Assembly: GCA_025175895.1 (NCBI GenBank)
Contig: CM046004.1
Span: forward strand, 49,589,359 to 49,653,358
Reading direction: 5' to 3'
Origin: Wurfbainia villosa
Lineage: Eukaryota > Streptophyta > Magnoliopsida > Zingiberales > Zingiberaceae
DNA length: 64,000 nucleotides
Shown: positions 43,671 to 54,301 of the stretch, piece after piece
Layout: each line of letters starts with the position of its first letter
Numbering within the stretch: position 1 is the first letter of the stretch
Notes under the pieces: generated by a model
What the model saw: only the letters and a program-made list of their open reading frames with translations
Told to the model about the DNA's origin: nothing
The model's database searches: none
Program-made: the position numbers and the translations under genes

Positions 43671-46137
43671 ACACACTATCCTTATCAGAGATGAGGAATT
43701 ATCTTCTCAAAAGAGAAGTCCATCAACCATTCAAAATCCACTCCACCACACACTCTGTAAGTGCATGGAAGACTATAGTGATCAATTTCACTTGTTGCAA
43801 CTGTTCGTGTTCCAGCAACTCTATAGTAGCTACACAGTAGCTAGCAAAAACTCCATGAGCATTTCTGCTCCATACAACTACTACACAAGATCATATCTGT
43901 TAAAACCACTTCACGAGTATAACAGTTTATCTCATAGTTTCTTAACTATTGTAAGCATATGATACGTCTCATGCAACTGCATCGGGATCGCACCGATCCC
44001 TGAAACGATACATTTGCGTACAACATCCTTTTATCCACTCCGGCAAGATTAACTAATACTCGTGTAAAAGTTAACCGTCGTCTAGGTCTTGTAAAATGGT
44101 TTCACCAGCTTCCGACTAAATGATTTCCATCATCACCATTGTCACACAAGTTCGTGATATAGTAATGTTAAAACATTCTATCCACATCTACAGTAATAAC
44201 CAAATCATACAGAGAAAACCACCATCTATGGTGGTCGAGTGCGCAACTCCAACTACGACCATCAACAGTGGCCATGTTGCGCCACTCCAACAACCATAAA
44301 CTGATCAAATTGTGTCTAAAATACACGGTTTCTCAAGTCCATAGACAACTAAATCGTTAAATAGTCTAATATCATTAACAACCACTCGTAAATTCATACT
44401 GAGTATGAAATGTCATCCTTCATACACTTGCATCATATTTACTCTAAGCTGATGATATATCATTCATCACAACAACAATGATAATTGTATGACACCATGT
44501 AACTACAATATCAACACTCCAGTCGTAAATCAACCCTAGAGTATACACAGGTGTCCTTAACTGATCAAAATAGATCATCTATCCATAACAAAGAATATTC
44601 ACTTTCAACAACTATCACATTCCATCATTGATAATCGATCCATAATCTCAAAAGTTCATCTCTCTACAACAAAGAGTTATGGATCCTTCTTATGGAAAAA
44701 TACTAGGATAGATAAATATCCCCTCCAACATCTCCTATAATCACAACTTACATCCTTCCAATTCCCATAGTGCTTGGTAACACTTATACCAGTCAAATTA
44801 CCATCCGGTATGGGATCTTCGACACCGGAACTATTTCCGCAATTATTTTGATCGCCTACTCCACTTGCCTATACAACGGCAAGGCTAGGAGTTCATCTAA
44901 AACTAAATCCGAATGCTCTCGAATTATATGCACATCTGAGAGACATAATCATACCATACTCTTAACAATTTGACCATCCGTAGGTATATGTCTACAGTAA
45001 AGATATGTTTATCCAAGTCTAAGGGCATCCCTTAACTTCTTAATTGTTGGTCCACATCTTACCTGACGGTAGAGATACCACTGACCCACAAGTCGATGTA
45101 TAGGAACCCTACTAATCCGAACTAAGAATGTTCTAGACAAGGATACCTGTAACCTACAAGTATCTCCCAATATATTAACCTAGAGGGTAAACTAATGTAA
45201 TACCATGTACGATAAATTATCTATCGATCCGATCCAAATGCTCCACGCAGGTCTCGGCCTTTCTCTGAAGAGAACATGATTAGATCTAACAGTCCGCGAT
45301 AAAGCGGTCGCATTTCTGTGACGAAAGGCTTGGGGATTTTCCTAGATCATCTAATCCCACCACTTAATCCTAAGTCCTACAACTATAGAATACAAAATAG
45401 ATATGACCATCGTCATATACTCTCTCCTCTATACCAAGCCAATCCACATCTAGGGGTAACTGTTGTTGTAGTATGCTTGAGTCTTCTACGATGTCTTCTG
45501 CTGATGTTGCTTCTGTGTTGATCTCTGCTAAAGGGAAGTATCGAGGAACTCCAACCACGCTTGAGGTAGTAGGTTGTTGCTGAGGAGATAACCCAATCTT
45601 TTATGCTGATCTTTACTGTCGAAACGGTGCATCATCCTTCTGGGAATACCATCAATAGTCTTCAAGTCTACCTCCTCAAATGTACTGGTTGCTTTCAATA
45701 GCAACAGACAAACTAATCTAACAGATAATCTAACTTCGTGTGTCTTCGTCATCCGAACTACATGCACATAATCCATTCGGAGTCTTTGTTCTAATTTTGC
45801 TGATGTGCACGAGAACATCCTGATGATCTGCGGTTGGTCTTTTATAATCGGGAAATAGTTTAAGGCCTATGACTCCGATCTTGCTCCTTTTGTCCAACAT
45901 TCGGAGGCTTCTTATTCCAACATATGACTTGCAATGTCTGCTTATCGATCTTCATCTCCTAAACACTTGTACAGAGTCATTTCTAAACTCCTGACTCAAT
46001 CAATGTCTTCCAATAGGATCTGCTAAAAGATCCAGACATCCTACTCCAAAAGCAAGCCAATAACCGTGGGTGGCATAAAACATTCATTCATCTTCTTGTG
46101 CAATTAGGTGAGCACAAACTCTGCAAGTCTTACGACT
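43671..46137 (-). other. TEK-1 internal region without recognisable gag, protease or RT
   Basis: I could not find RT or RNase H motifs on either strand. The minus frame 45528-45818 (96 codons, with FEEVDLKTIDGIPRRMMHRF) is open but unrecognised. A block at about 44219-44275 (ACCACCATCTATGGTGGTCG) echoes an inverted-repeat block of the TEK-1 LTRs (ACCACCGTCTATAGTGGTAG, near 28637). It is probably heavily decayed coding sequence or replacement sequence. Confidence 0.55.
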
Positions 46138-47045
46138 CTGCATCATATTTTCGTTACCAACAATCACCCTAGTTGAAGCTTAAGGATTCCTTACAATGTG
46201 TCACCGAAAGTGACACGGGGAAATACTCTCTTTCAACATTACTAAACCATAATCAAGTGATATATTATTCCTCGAAGATTATTTTCTGCATTTACCACTA
46301 AATACCGGCTTGGTCCCGATAATGGTATGCAAACAACTCTACTTTCTCTGTATAACATGCGTTAAGTACTCAAAAGTACCTTAAAAGTTATACAACCCAG
46401 TACGAACAACTCGGGGATTAAAAATCCCTATGAAACACTGTAAACTAGCCTTCCACTATCTGCATCAATAATAGCTTACTTGTCTTGTCCATTACCCAAT
46501 AGGTAATGATCTGACTAGCATAATTAGTGAAAATCTCTAAGACTATAGTCTCTGATTTCCACAAGAAATGTGATGACTTGACCCCTATTTTCCCACTCGG
46601 TATCAGTCGGCTCTCAAAGGTAAATCACCTTTTCGACACAAGTTCAAGACTCACTGAATCAATAGGTCGTGCCTGTGGTCAACTCAAACCACGATTACGA
46701 AGAATAACCAACCTACTCCAGGTTATTTGCTATTATATAGACTAAATGCATAGCCAACAAAACCGAGATTATAAACCCTAACGACAACTCCAGTTCGTCG
46801 CCACCGTGGGCGACTTCCACTACAAGTCTGTACAGGTATAATAACTCTAATTGTATACACTTGTTAATCAAGTCCAGATAGGTATCCAACTAGAAAATAA
46901 GTCATCATGAATACTTACTTCGTGCTACTTGGAGCTCAGGTCGCTGTCAGTCTCATCTCAGAAAACCAAAATCAAAACAAATCGACTCCCGAACATCCAA
47001 GACTCGACAAAAAACAACATTGTATGGCATCGCAGAACCTAGGGC
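46138..47045 (-). other. TEK-1 leader
   Basis: It matches 26755-27397, except for about 270 bp (about 46243-46515) that the other copy lacks. No coding signal. It ends at the PBS. Confidence 0.75.
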
Positions 47046-47060
47046 TCTGATACCACTAAA
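47045..47060 (-). other. TEK-1 primer-binding site
   Basis: The minus strand reads TGGTATCAGAGCCCTAG, next to the LTR that starts at 47063. It is identical to the site at 27398-27413. Confidence 0.88.
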
Positions 47061-47062
47061 GT

Positions 47063-47917
47063 TGTCATGCCTCAAGAGTTTGTCGTGGTGAAAAGTAAAC
47101 GGACGACATCTCCCCTGTACATGACAACATCTCGTGTTAATACAAGGCCCGTAGGCCACAACAAAAACAACATATATATATGTAAACAAACCACAGCGAA
47201 AACTAATACAACAACATCACAAACTACACATATGCATACCGGTATAACTAACACCGACTCTGAACACCATAACAAAACCAGAAAAAAAAGGTACAACATT
47301 TTCATCGTCCAATCACTACAAAACATCACATAAACCAAATCCATATCGGAACAACAATGAAAACCCAAAAACTCGGTCTTTCGGAGTTGAGATGAGACGA
47401 TCCCAGCCAACGGTGCTCCAAGTCCATCACGAAGTCGGCTACCTGTTACCTGGGCGACAGACCCAGGGTGCATGGTGGTGAGTAAAACTCAGTAGGTAAT
47501 AGGAAAACATATATATATCAAATATCACATGAAATTCAATAGCATAACCTAAGGTACCACAGGTATAACAGCACAATATATAAATACATGCATATACTGT
47601 CTAACCAAATAAACAACGTATAACACAGGCATACCTAAAAGTCTGCTACGCTACTCTGATCCAAGCTGAGAATATATCCAACACATATAACAGAAAGAGT
47701 AATACTAACTCACAATATACTCATGATATAGGTCAAGGTATCTAATGGTCTGTCCAACAAATAAACATGTATCCGACACCACCGTATAACAGATGCGAGA
47801 AGCATGTATGAAGATGATGTACAATCTAATGCAGCAAGCATAATACAATCAAATGCAACATCACAATAAGCATATATATATATAGACTACATCTATATAT
47901 ATATATATTAATCACAA

Positions 47918-47965
<48 letters not shown>

Positions 47966-50698
47966 GCATATATGTATATATATGACAATATGTAAAAATT
48001 CCATAAGTCACGGCAATGCAGCATGCATGGTCATGTCGGCTCACCCTAAAGCTACCACAACCCCAGTGTGGCCTCGGTGGCTCGAGCATGACAACTGTCC
48101 CATCTAAACACCAACCACTACTCTCGAGTGGCCGAGTGGGCAGTATGATTGAGTAGCATATAAGCGTGAAGATCAAGCAACACGATGGGGGTCCCTGCTA
48201 TTGGCCACTTCGACAGTCACTACCCATGAGTGGTCGAGTGTCACACACTCAAGACTACGACACATAAATCTCACTACCACCATCTATAATGGTAGAGTGC
48301 GGCACCACAATGCTCTTCCCTCACACTGGTTACTCCTCCTATGAGTAACCATGGAGGCAGTAAGACTGACGACCCTTTCAACCATAAGGGAGACTACGTC
48401 ACCAGCATGCATGCAATTGACATGAATGCTCTTTCATAAATAGATATCCGCCACACACTCTTTATTCTATAGAGAGTCATACTAGTCAGATCAATGCACT
48501 CTCTATCCTGTAGAGAGTTATACTCAACTGATCATAACACTCTCTATCTAGTAGAAAGTCATACCAATCTAATTGACACACTCTCTATCCTACAGAGAGT
48601 CATACTCAACTGATGGACGTACTCTCTATCCTATAGAGAGTCGTACTCAACTGATTATAACAAACTAGGACCACCGGTCTGTAGTGACACACTAATTACC
48701 ATTTACACAATACATGATCGGTGGTAAACATACAATCTAAGGGTACTATAATTAACCCTAGGTTCAAGACATTATCTACCTACGGATGACCTTTTTGCCC
48801 AATTTACAATCAAGACGTCATCCGGACTTTACTATTTGCACTTAACTAAACAAAATCTAAGTTACTTACATCACCTATATATATAACTCCTAATCATGAT
48901 AAAATGAAGCATGATATCAGCAATGGAGTTAACAGCCAAAGGTAAGGTATCAAGTGCAAGAGTAAATAAGAACAGAGTCAAGGTAACATGAGCATATAAG
49001 ATGATCATGTATCTAAATATGCAAGCATTTAAAACTGCCTGACCAGGGCAATTATTACCCACCTGTTTTGTAGACACCAATCGTCTTCTTGTCCGTGAAT
49101 ATCTTGAACCAAAATCCTGCAAACAAAACATATACGATCCAATTATATTACCAATTCTAATATTAGGATCAAATCCTAATCCTACATCAACTTTATATCT
49201 CGATCAACTAACTGAACAACTTCCTTCATTACCTCTTAATCAACAAACCAATAAGAGGTTAGCTATGGATGAAACCTAAATCACAACTAATAATCCACAA
49301 TCAGCTACAACATCGACAACAAAGGTAACACATCCTACTTCATACCATACCAAATTAAAGCTTACATTTTACCCTTCGATCGGCACATTTATCAACACGA
49401 TAATTCCAATCCAGCAACTCTCACACTTAAACTAGGAGGAAAAATAGTTGCAAACCGCCACAACATTGTTGCTCACGGTGATAAAAAAATATACTCTTCA
49501 ATTTCATTGAGGCTTGACCAAATCCAGCTTAAATAAGGCATTCTCCCCTGTAGCAACAACATCACGATGACAAATCCTTTTTAGCTCACGAATCACCAAT
49601 TAGGAGTGAAGCTATGATATAGTTTAGCAATACCTAGAGCTTAACAGCAACATAATAGGAGATCGCCGACTTGTGAGGCAGCCTACATTCGAGTTGACAA
49701 CACTGCAGAAAAGAACACCAGTATGTAACACAATCTAAGGAGACATCCGATAAATGATGGCTCGACGTCGGACCATTGATCGACAGTAACAAATCTACTC
49801 ATGGCAGAGTAACCACTGACGAAGGAATGAAAAGGTGGCAGTGTTAATCCAGCATGAAGACATCCTTGGCAAGCTAAGCTCATGTGAATATGGGCGGTAA
49901 TGGGATAGGGCTTGGGGAAACCCAGTGGTAAATCAGTCTCGCATCGAGAGGGGACCGACAATTGAATAAATTGGCTGAAGGCGATCGAACGGACCTGAGC
50001 TATGGCGGTGGAGATCAGGAAGAAGAGACACCGAGCACCTTGATCGGCGAAGAGAGGAAGAAGCCGGTGGGGATCGTAATCGGTGACACGGGCGATGATC
50101 TTCTCGATTGGGAGAAAAATAGAAGAAATCGATGACTCCATCACCAAAGCTGGACTCGCAGTAGCAGCGGCAGCGGCGTAGCAAAAGTGACTGGTGTGGA
50201 AGGCTGGCATGGGGCACCGACGATCGAAGATGAGCTTGCTATGGTCAGCATTGCTGGCGGCCGATGATGCCGCTTGCGGTGTTACCGAAAGGGGCAGCGG
50301 CGAGGTGAGGAGGGTGGTGACGAGTTGTCTCGGTGGTCGCGAGGGGCAGCGATGCCAACGAGAACAAGCGCAGATGAGAAACTAGGGCACGGGCGATGGA
50401 TCGAGAGAGAAACGAAGAGAAGATGACCGATCAGCTCTTGCGATGAGAAGAAATGAAAGGAAATAACGTCGATTGGGGAGAAACTTTTGGAAAGATGTCA
50501 GCGTAGGAAATGAAGGAAACGGGAAACGGGTAAACGGGCAGCATTACTAAATGACCCGGACCCCCTAACCATGGTTTAACCTCTAACCATGGTTTAATTA
50601 ATCCCTAACCTTGGATTAATTAATCATTAGGAATAGTTCCCTAATTACTGAATAATAGGGATAATAATCCATTGCAAATTTATTCGTGGTATTTTACA
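47063..50698 (-). repeat. TEK-1 5' LTR (3636 bp)
   Basis: It begins TGTCATGCCTCAAGAG and ends GTGGTATTTTACA. Compared with the 3' LTR it has a longer (AT)n run (47919-47962) and extra sequence near 50225-50400. It has the palindromic array at 48457-48650 and CAGCGAAA (47194-47201, one change from CAGCGGAA). ORFs within it mirror those in the other copies. Confidence 0.92.
48457..48650. repeat. 41-bp palindromic array in the TEK-1 5' LTR
   Basis: Five units start near 48457, 48498, 48539, 48580 and 48621, the same core and period as at 40121-40318. Confidence 0.87.
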
Positions 50699-50703
50699 TT
50701 AAG

Positions 50704-51029
50704 CACTTCCTTTTTCACTACCTCCTGCAAGTTTGGGTTAAGTCGTCATTGATGCTCCACTGTTGACTTACACCCTTCCCCTTTATGTCATTGATGATGT
50801 ACCCCAGCACCTTTTTGTATGTTCTGAGAACCTCCAGTAACATCTTCATCTCTACCTCACTCAAATCACTGTTTATAATCACCGGATGGGTTGAAGTTGG
50901 ACCCAAAAATTCATATTTGAGATTCGGGGGTAGTGGCTTCATCTCAGGACTTGGGTGTTTCTCTGCTGCCACCTGCCCCGACTCTTCTTCTTCTTCTTCT
51001 GATCCTGAAGATAGGGAAGCTTCTTCCAT
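50704..51029 (-). pseudogene. GYP-1 segment upstream of RT
   Basis: The minus strand reads an acidic stretch (SGSEEEEEESG), then LPPNLKYEFLGPTSTHPVII, SDLSEVEMKMLLEVLRTYKK and LGYIINDIKG, the conserved segment just before RT in Athila/Tat-like Gypsy elements. It runs into the TEK-1 insertion at its C-terminal side. The last codons of the predicted frame (below 50704) belong to the LTR or are shifted. Confidence 0.85.
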
Positions 51030-51236
51030 CTAGTCCTCTCTCTCTTTGTTATCTCCCTATACTTGACAAGCCCTTTCAATGTTATCTACCCCCTTTATGG
51101 GGAAGGCCTCCTGAAAATCCTGCCCACTATTTTTCCACATTTCAAGAGTCCACACTACTGTTTCTATAATATGATATGCTTCGTCTGTGCTCTTTTTCAT
51201 CAATACTCCCCCCGTGTCTATGTCCAAGAGTTCTTT
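51030..51236 (-). other. Short segment between the GYP-1 gag remnant and pol
   Basis: About 200 bp with no recognisable protein. In intact relatives the gag C-terminus, a zinc knuckle and protease stand here (over 1 kb), so a large internal deletion is likely. Confidence 0.6.
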
Positions 51237-51650
51237 CTATGAGCTAGAGATCCCAGAATAAAAAACATGGATGAGTATCCAATCCTGTAATCCATGGTTT
51301 GGGCGGCGAATAATCAGCTCTTGGAGTCTCTTCCATGCTTGGGCCAGAGTCTCTTCGTTCCCTTGCTCAAATGAAAGGATTTTATCCCTAAGGTGGGGGG
51401 GGGGGGGGCGGGTATAGAATTTACTTAGAAAAGTGCTTTCAATATGTTCCCATGTCGTTATACTTCCTTCTGGTAGAGTGTGTATCCATTGCCTAGCCTC
51501 CCCTTTCAAGAAGAATGGGAACTTAATTAGCTTAACGATGTCTGTTGGGACTTCATCATAGTGCACTGTGTCGCAGTAAGCCAAGAATTCTTCAAGATGT
51601 AGATAGGGCTGCTGAATCTGAGTTCATCCAAATTGCTTTTCTTGAATAAA
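51237..51650 (-). pseudogene. GYP-1 gag remnant (retrotransposon gag domain)
   Basis: The minus frame reads FPFFLKGEARQWIHTLPEGS, TTWEHIESTFLSKFY, LSFEQGNEETLAQAWKRLQE and HGLQDWILIHVFYSGI, the signature of the Gypsy gag domain (PF03732 type). Matching sequence extends upstream to about 51650 in broken frames (LHLEEFLAYCDTVHYD). A run of 14 G's and C's near 51397-51410 falls in a Pro-rich stretch. Confidence 0.88.
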
Positions 51651-51995
51651 GGTGATTAATGCAGGGTTTATTTCCCAACATGCGGCATGAATTCATGGAA
51701 TAGTTATGCAAGAGTTCCATGCTTTTTGTCTAGCCACTATGTAATCTCTCAAGGGTCGAGCATGTTGTGTTAACATTTCAGTGTCCCATGGTGGGAGGGG
51801 ATCAGTAAATCATACGTAATGAATATTCCTAAGGGTTGAAGAAATGTAATTACTGAAATAAATCTAAACTTACTCTAGATATTAAAAATATAAAACTGAA
51901 GTAACTAAAATAAAAAATGAAAAATAAAGCAAGTAAATAAATCTACCCTAAGTTCGATCCAATTATCCACCTCTTGATTCGATATTGAATCAACA
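51651..51995 (-). other. GYP-1 leader
   Basis: A/T-rich sequence between gag and PBS; no coding signal. Confidence 0.6.
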
Positions 51996-52016
51996 GTCCC
52001 CGGCAACGACCCCAAA
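51996..52016 (-). other. GYP-1 primer-binding site
   Basis: The minus strand reads TTGGGGTCGTTGCCGGGGAC a few bases from the LTR. It is a variant of the TGGCGCCGTTGCCGGGGA type common in Athila/Tat-like elements. Confidence 0.8.
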
Positions 52017-52020
52017 AACA

Positions 52021-53001
52021 TGATGCATGCGAATGTGACCTCAAATCTCGCAACGGGAATCGTCGAGGACTCAAAGCGCGTGCTCACACTCAACACCCAT
52101 AAGTGCACGGATGTCTTCAAGTAATAAAAAGATTATCAATCCCATAGGGACTGAGATTCGAGTACCAATTGGTTTAGTGGACATTATTGTTCGGAGTTCC
52201 ATTCTAATGGTTGTGATGATGAGGGTTGTCGACGGTCCTAACTCTAGTACGGTGTCTCACAGAGGAAGAGAAGGGTTGCTACGAGTCTTTTGAGGGAATT
52301 TTAGGATTTCGGTTTCGCTTGTGTGTCGCAGAACACACTATCAATTGGGTATTATCTAGACCTTTAACTATGGTCATGTGGAACGGACATCATACACTTC
52401 CCTGATGAGCCTTCGTATCTAACGAAAACTACCTCTGTCATAGCAGGTCTACCCCTGGCTTTATGATGTGATAGGCGGTATGAGAATGCTGATTTAATCC
52501 CTATGACGAGTCAGAACGTGTCAATTTTCCGACTCTATAACACCATTCTATCTACAGTTACTAAAGATGAGGCCAACCCCTAAGTTCCTCATTAATTCTC
52601 CTAAATCATTGACACGAGGGTTGTCACCCCTCGTATCGGCTATGCACAGTAAATAGAAGACCAAAACAAATAGCTATCGATCTAAACAATCACCAATTGC
52701 AAATATGATTTCAAGAATAGAAATATATTTGAAATAACATGTTCTACGAACACAAACTACTCCCTAATCCTTGAATAGGAGAATCTACTCCATAAATACG
52801 AGAAGAGAAACTCAAAGCATATTAGAATTCATAGAAACATTGTAAATTACGCAAAGAACGTGAATTACAATGCACTTTGGCTCTCCTCTCCGGCATTGAT
52901 GTGCAGAACTTGATCCTCAAGCGACATTCTTCCATCCCGTTGCGAGTTCCCAAAGCTTTTTAGGGTGTGGGAGTGATGTCCCGGTCGTCATGCCACCTCC
53001 C
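52021..53001 (-). repeat. GYP-1 5' LTR (about 980 bp)
   Basis: It starts TGATGCATGCGAATG and ends near TGCCACCTCC. It aligns with 19818-20797 along its length. The expected terminal CA is altered (CCTCCC), and a COP-3 leader piece follows immediately. Confidence 0.85.
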
Positions 53002-53040
53002 TGAAGGTTTTTCCTTTGGAACCGAAGCTCTGATACCACT
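53002..53040 (-). other. COP-3 leader stub and PBS before LTR copy 1
   Basis: The minus strand at 53022-53038 reads TGGTATCAGAGCTTCGG, an initiator tRNA-Met type PBS. About 20 bp of leader remain before the GYP-1 LTR begins. A matching stub precedes LTR copy 4 at about 62975-63010. Confidence 0.75.
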
Positions 53041-54301
53041 TGAAGGTAGGAAACTTCACTTCCCACTTCAACTCAGTTGCTTGTTCATGGCGATCCCTTC
53101 TACGTCCCTTCTATTCTACGAATAGCCGCGGAATAGACAATGTACGGATCATCGGCTTTTGTGTTTGTATTCGGGGTCCAAGTTAATTTAACCACAAAAC
53201 AGAATATACAACATGTATATGATTGAAAAACAATTAGAGACATGTTACAAAAGAAAATAAACAAGCATTATACCTCTCGATCTTCTATTGTATGTCCTTC
53301 CTCTTTTTGGATGTCATGTGGATGACGATCTTCTAAAAGTCAAAGCCTCCTAGATCACCAATCTTCCTTTCTTTGCTCGCTCTGAACAAAAGGAAGAATA
53401 TGAAACAAACCTCTCCTCTTCCCTTAACCAACCACCAAGATCCAAGCTTGGTGCTTGCCCCCGTCCAAGAAGAAGAACAAGGAGATGTGGGTGCCGGCTA
53501 AGAGCTCCAAGGAACAACCCTAGCCCTTGATTCCACCGGGCAAGGAGAAGAAGACGAATAGGTTGAACACCGGCCAAGGTAGAGAGGACAAGGAAGGGCG
53601 TCGGCAACTCCTAAGGAAGAAGAAAACCTTCCTTATTTGTGGTCGCCCACTACACCTCCAAAAACCCTAGCAGCCCACTTCTTCCTTGCCACCCAAGCCA
53701 AGGAAGAAAAACCCTAACCTCCATCCAATTAATTCCCACGCCCAAGCCTTAAGCCCATATTTATAGAGTTAGGCTTAAGCCTCCTTTTAATCTCAACCAT
53801 CGGTTCTAGGGATTTAATCTCAACCGTCGTATCTAGAGATTTAATCTCAACCGTCGGATCTAGAGATTTAATCTCCACCGTCGGATCTAGAGTTTTGTTT
53901 TCCATCATTGGATCTAGGCTTCATGAGGTTTTAATAGGCTACAATAGGGACCATGAGGAGGAGTTGGATCTTGGCCACCCAATGGATGAAGCCCACATAA
54001 AGTCCGATCCATTAATAATAATCCAATCCACTAGAGGATTATAATTGATCTACCTCACCAACCCCCATAAGTTAATATGGGCTCCATATATTATTTGTAT
54101 ATTTTCTCCCCGTGTTTAAGATCTCGAATGTCCGTCGATTAATTAATTTACTGACAATTAATTAATCAACATCTAACTCCATGAGTAGTACCACTCAACC
54201 TTATCATCGTACCGGACCAAGTCCCCCTGCAGGGTTTACATGATGAACCTTATGAGCTCCTCAAGGGGACATCATCATCCTAATATATAGGACACAGTTT
54301 T
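53041..54301 (-). repeat. COP-3 LTR copy 1, truncated
   Basis: It begins TGAAGGTAGGAAACTTC and ends at GGACACAGTTT, where copy 2 starts; other copies continue for over 500 bp more. A segment of about 115 bp near the start (present at 54370-54485) is missing. TATA box TCTATAAA on the minus strand at 53760-53767, with the 28-bp repeat array at 53787-53930 just upstream. Confidence 0.85.

Larger units (their letters stand above)
38756..50698 (-). mobile_element. TEK-1 family element with both LTRs, TSD TTAAG, internal region degraded
   Basis: The ends are TGACACTCCCC and GGTATTTTACA; the target TTAAG is duplicated at 38751-38755 and 50699-50703. It lies inside GYP-1 RT and on the same strand. 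LTRs are 3536 and 3636 bp; the internal region is only 4771 bp and retains the integrase zinc finger, part of the integrase core, a chromodomain remnant, PPT, PBS and leader. A chromodomain with an initiator tRNA-Met PBS fits Tekay/Del chromoviruses. RT and RNase H were not recognised. Confidence 0.9.
31094..53001 (-). mobile_element. GYP-1: Athila/Tat-like Gypsy element with two nested insertions
   Basis: On the minus strand: 5' LTR (53001 to 52021), PBS, gag remnant, start of RT, [TEK-1 copy], rest of RT, RNase H, integrase, 3' non-coding region with a solo LTR. The RNase H and integrase style (RDASNYVVGAVL, ASKTMNGAQINYATTEKELL) and a PBS with GTTGCCGGGGACT point to the Athila/Tat branch of Gypsy. 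The 3' LTR is not attached. Protease and most of gag are missing: only about 200 bp separate the gag remnant from the RT start. Confidence 0.82.

Noticed and set aside
45528..45818. 96-codon minus frame as a captured host exon
   Set aside because: No domain or splice context that I can support; kept only as an open question within the TEK-1 internal region.
47919..47962. Long (AT)n tract as a possible cruciform or origin signal
   Set aside because: It is a microsatellite that varies in length between LTR copies of one family.
49683..50210. 175-codon minus ORF in a TEK-1 LTR
   Set aside because: The same region at 41323-41893 is split into several frames, so no conserved protein is supported.
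51397..51410. G-run of about 12-14 bases, and the runs near 14571 and 15463
   Set aside because: Single homopolymer runs; not enough tracts for a G-quadruplex, and their length is assembly-sensitive.
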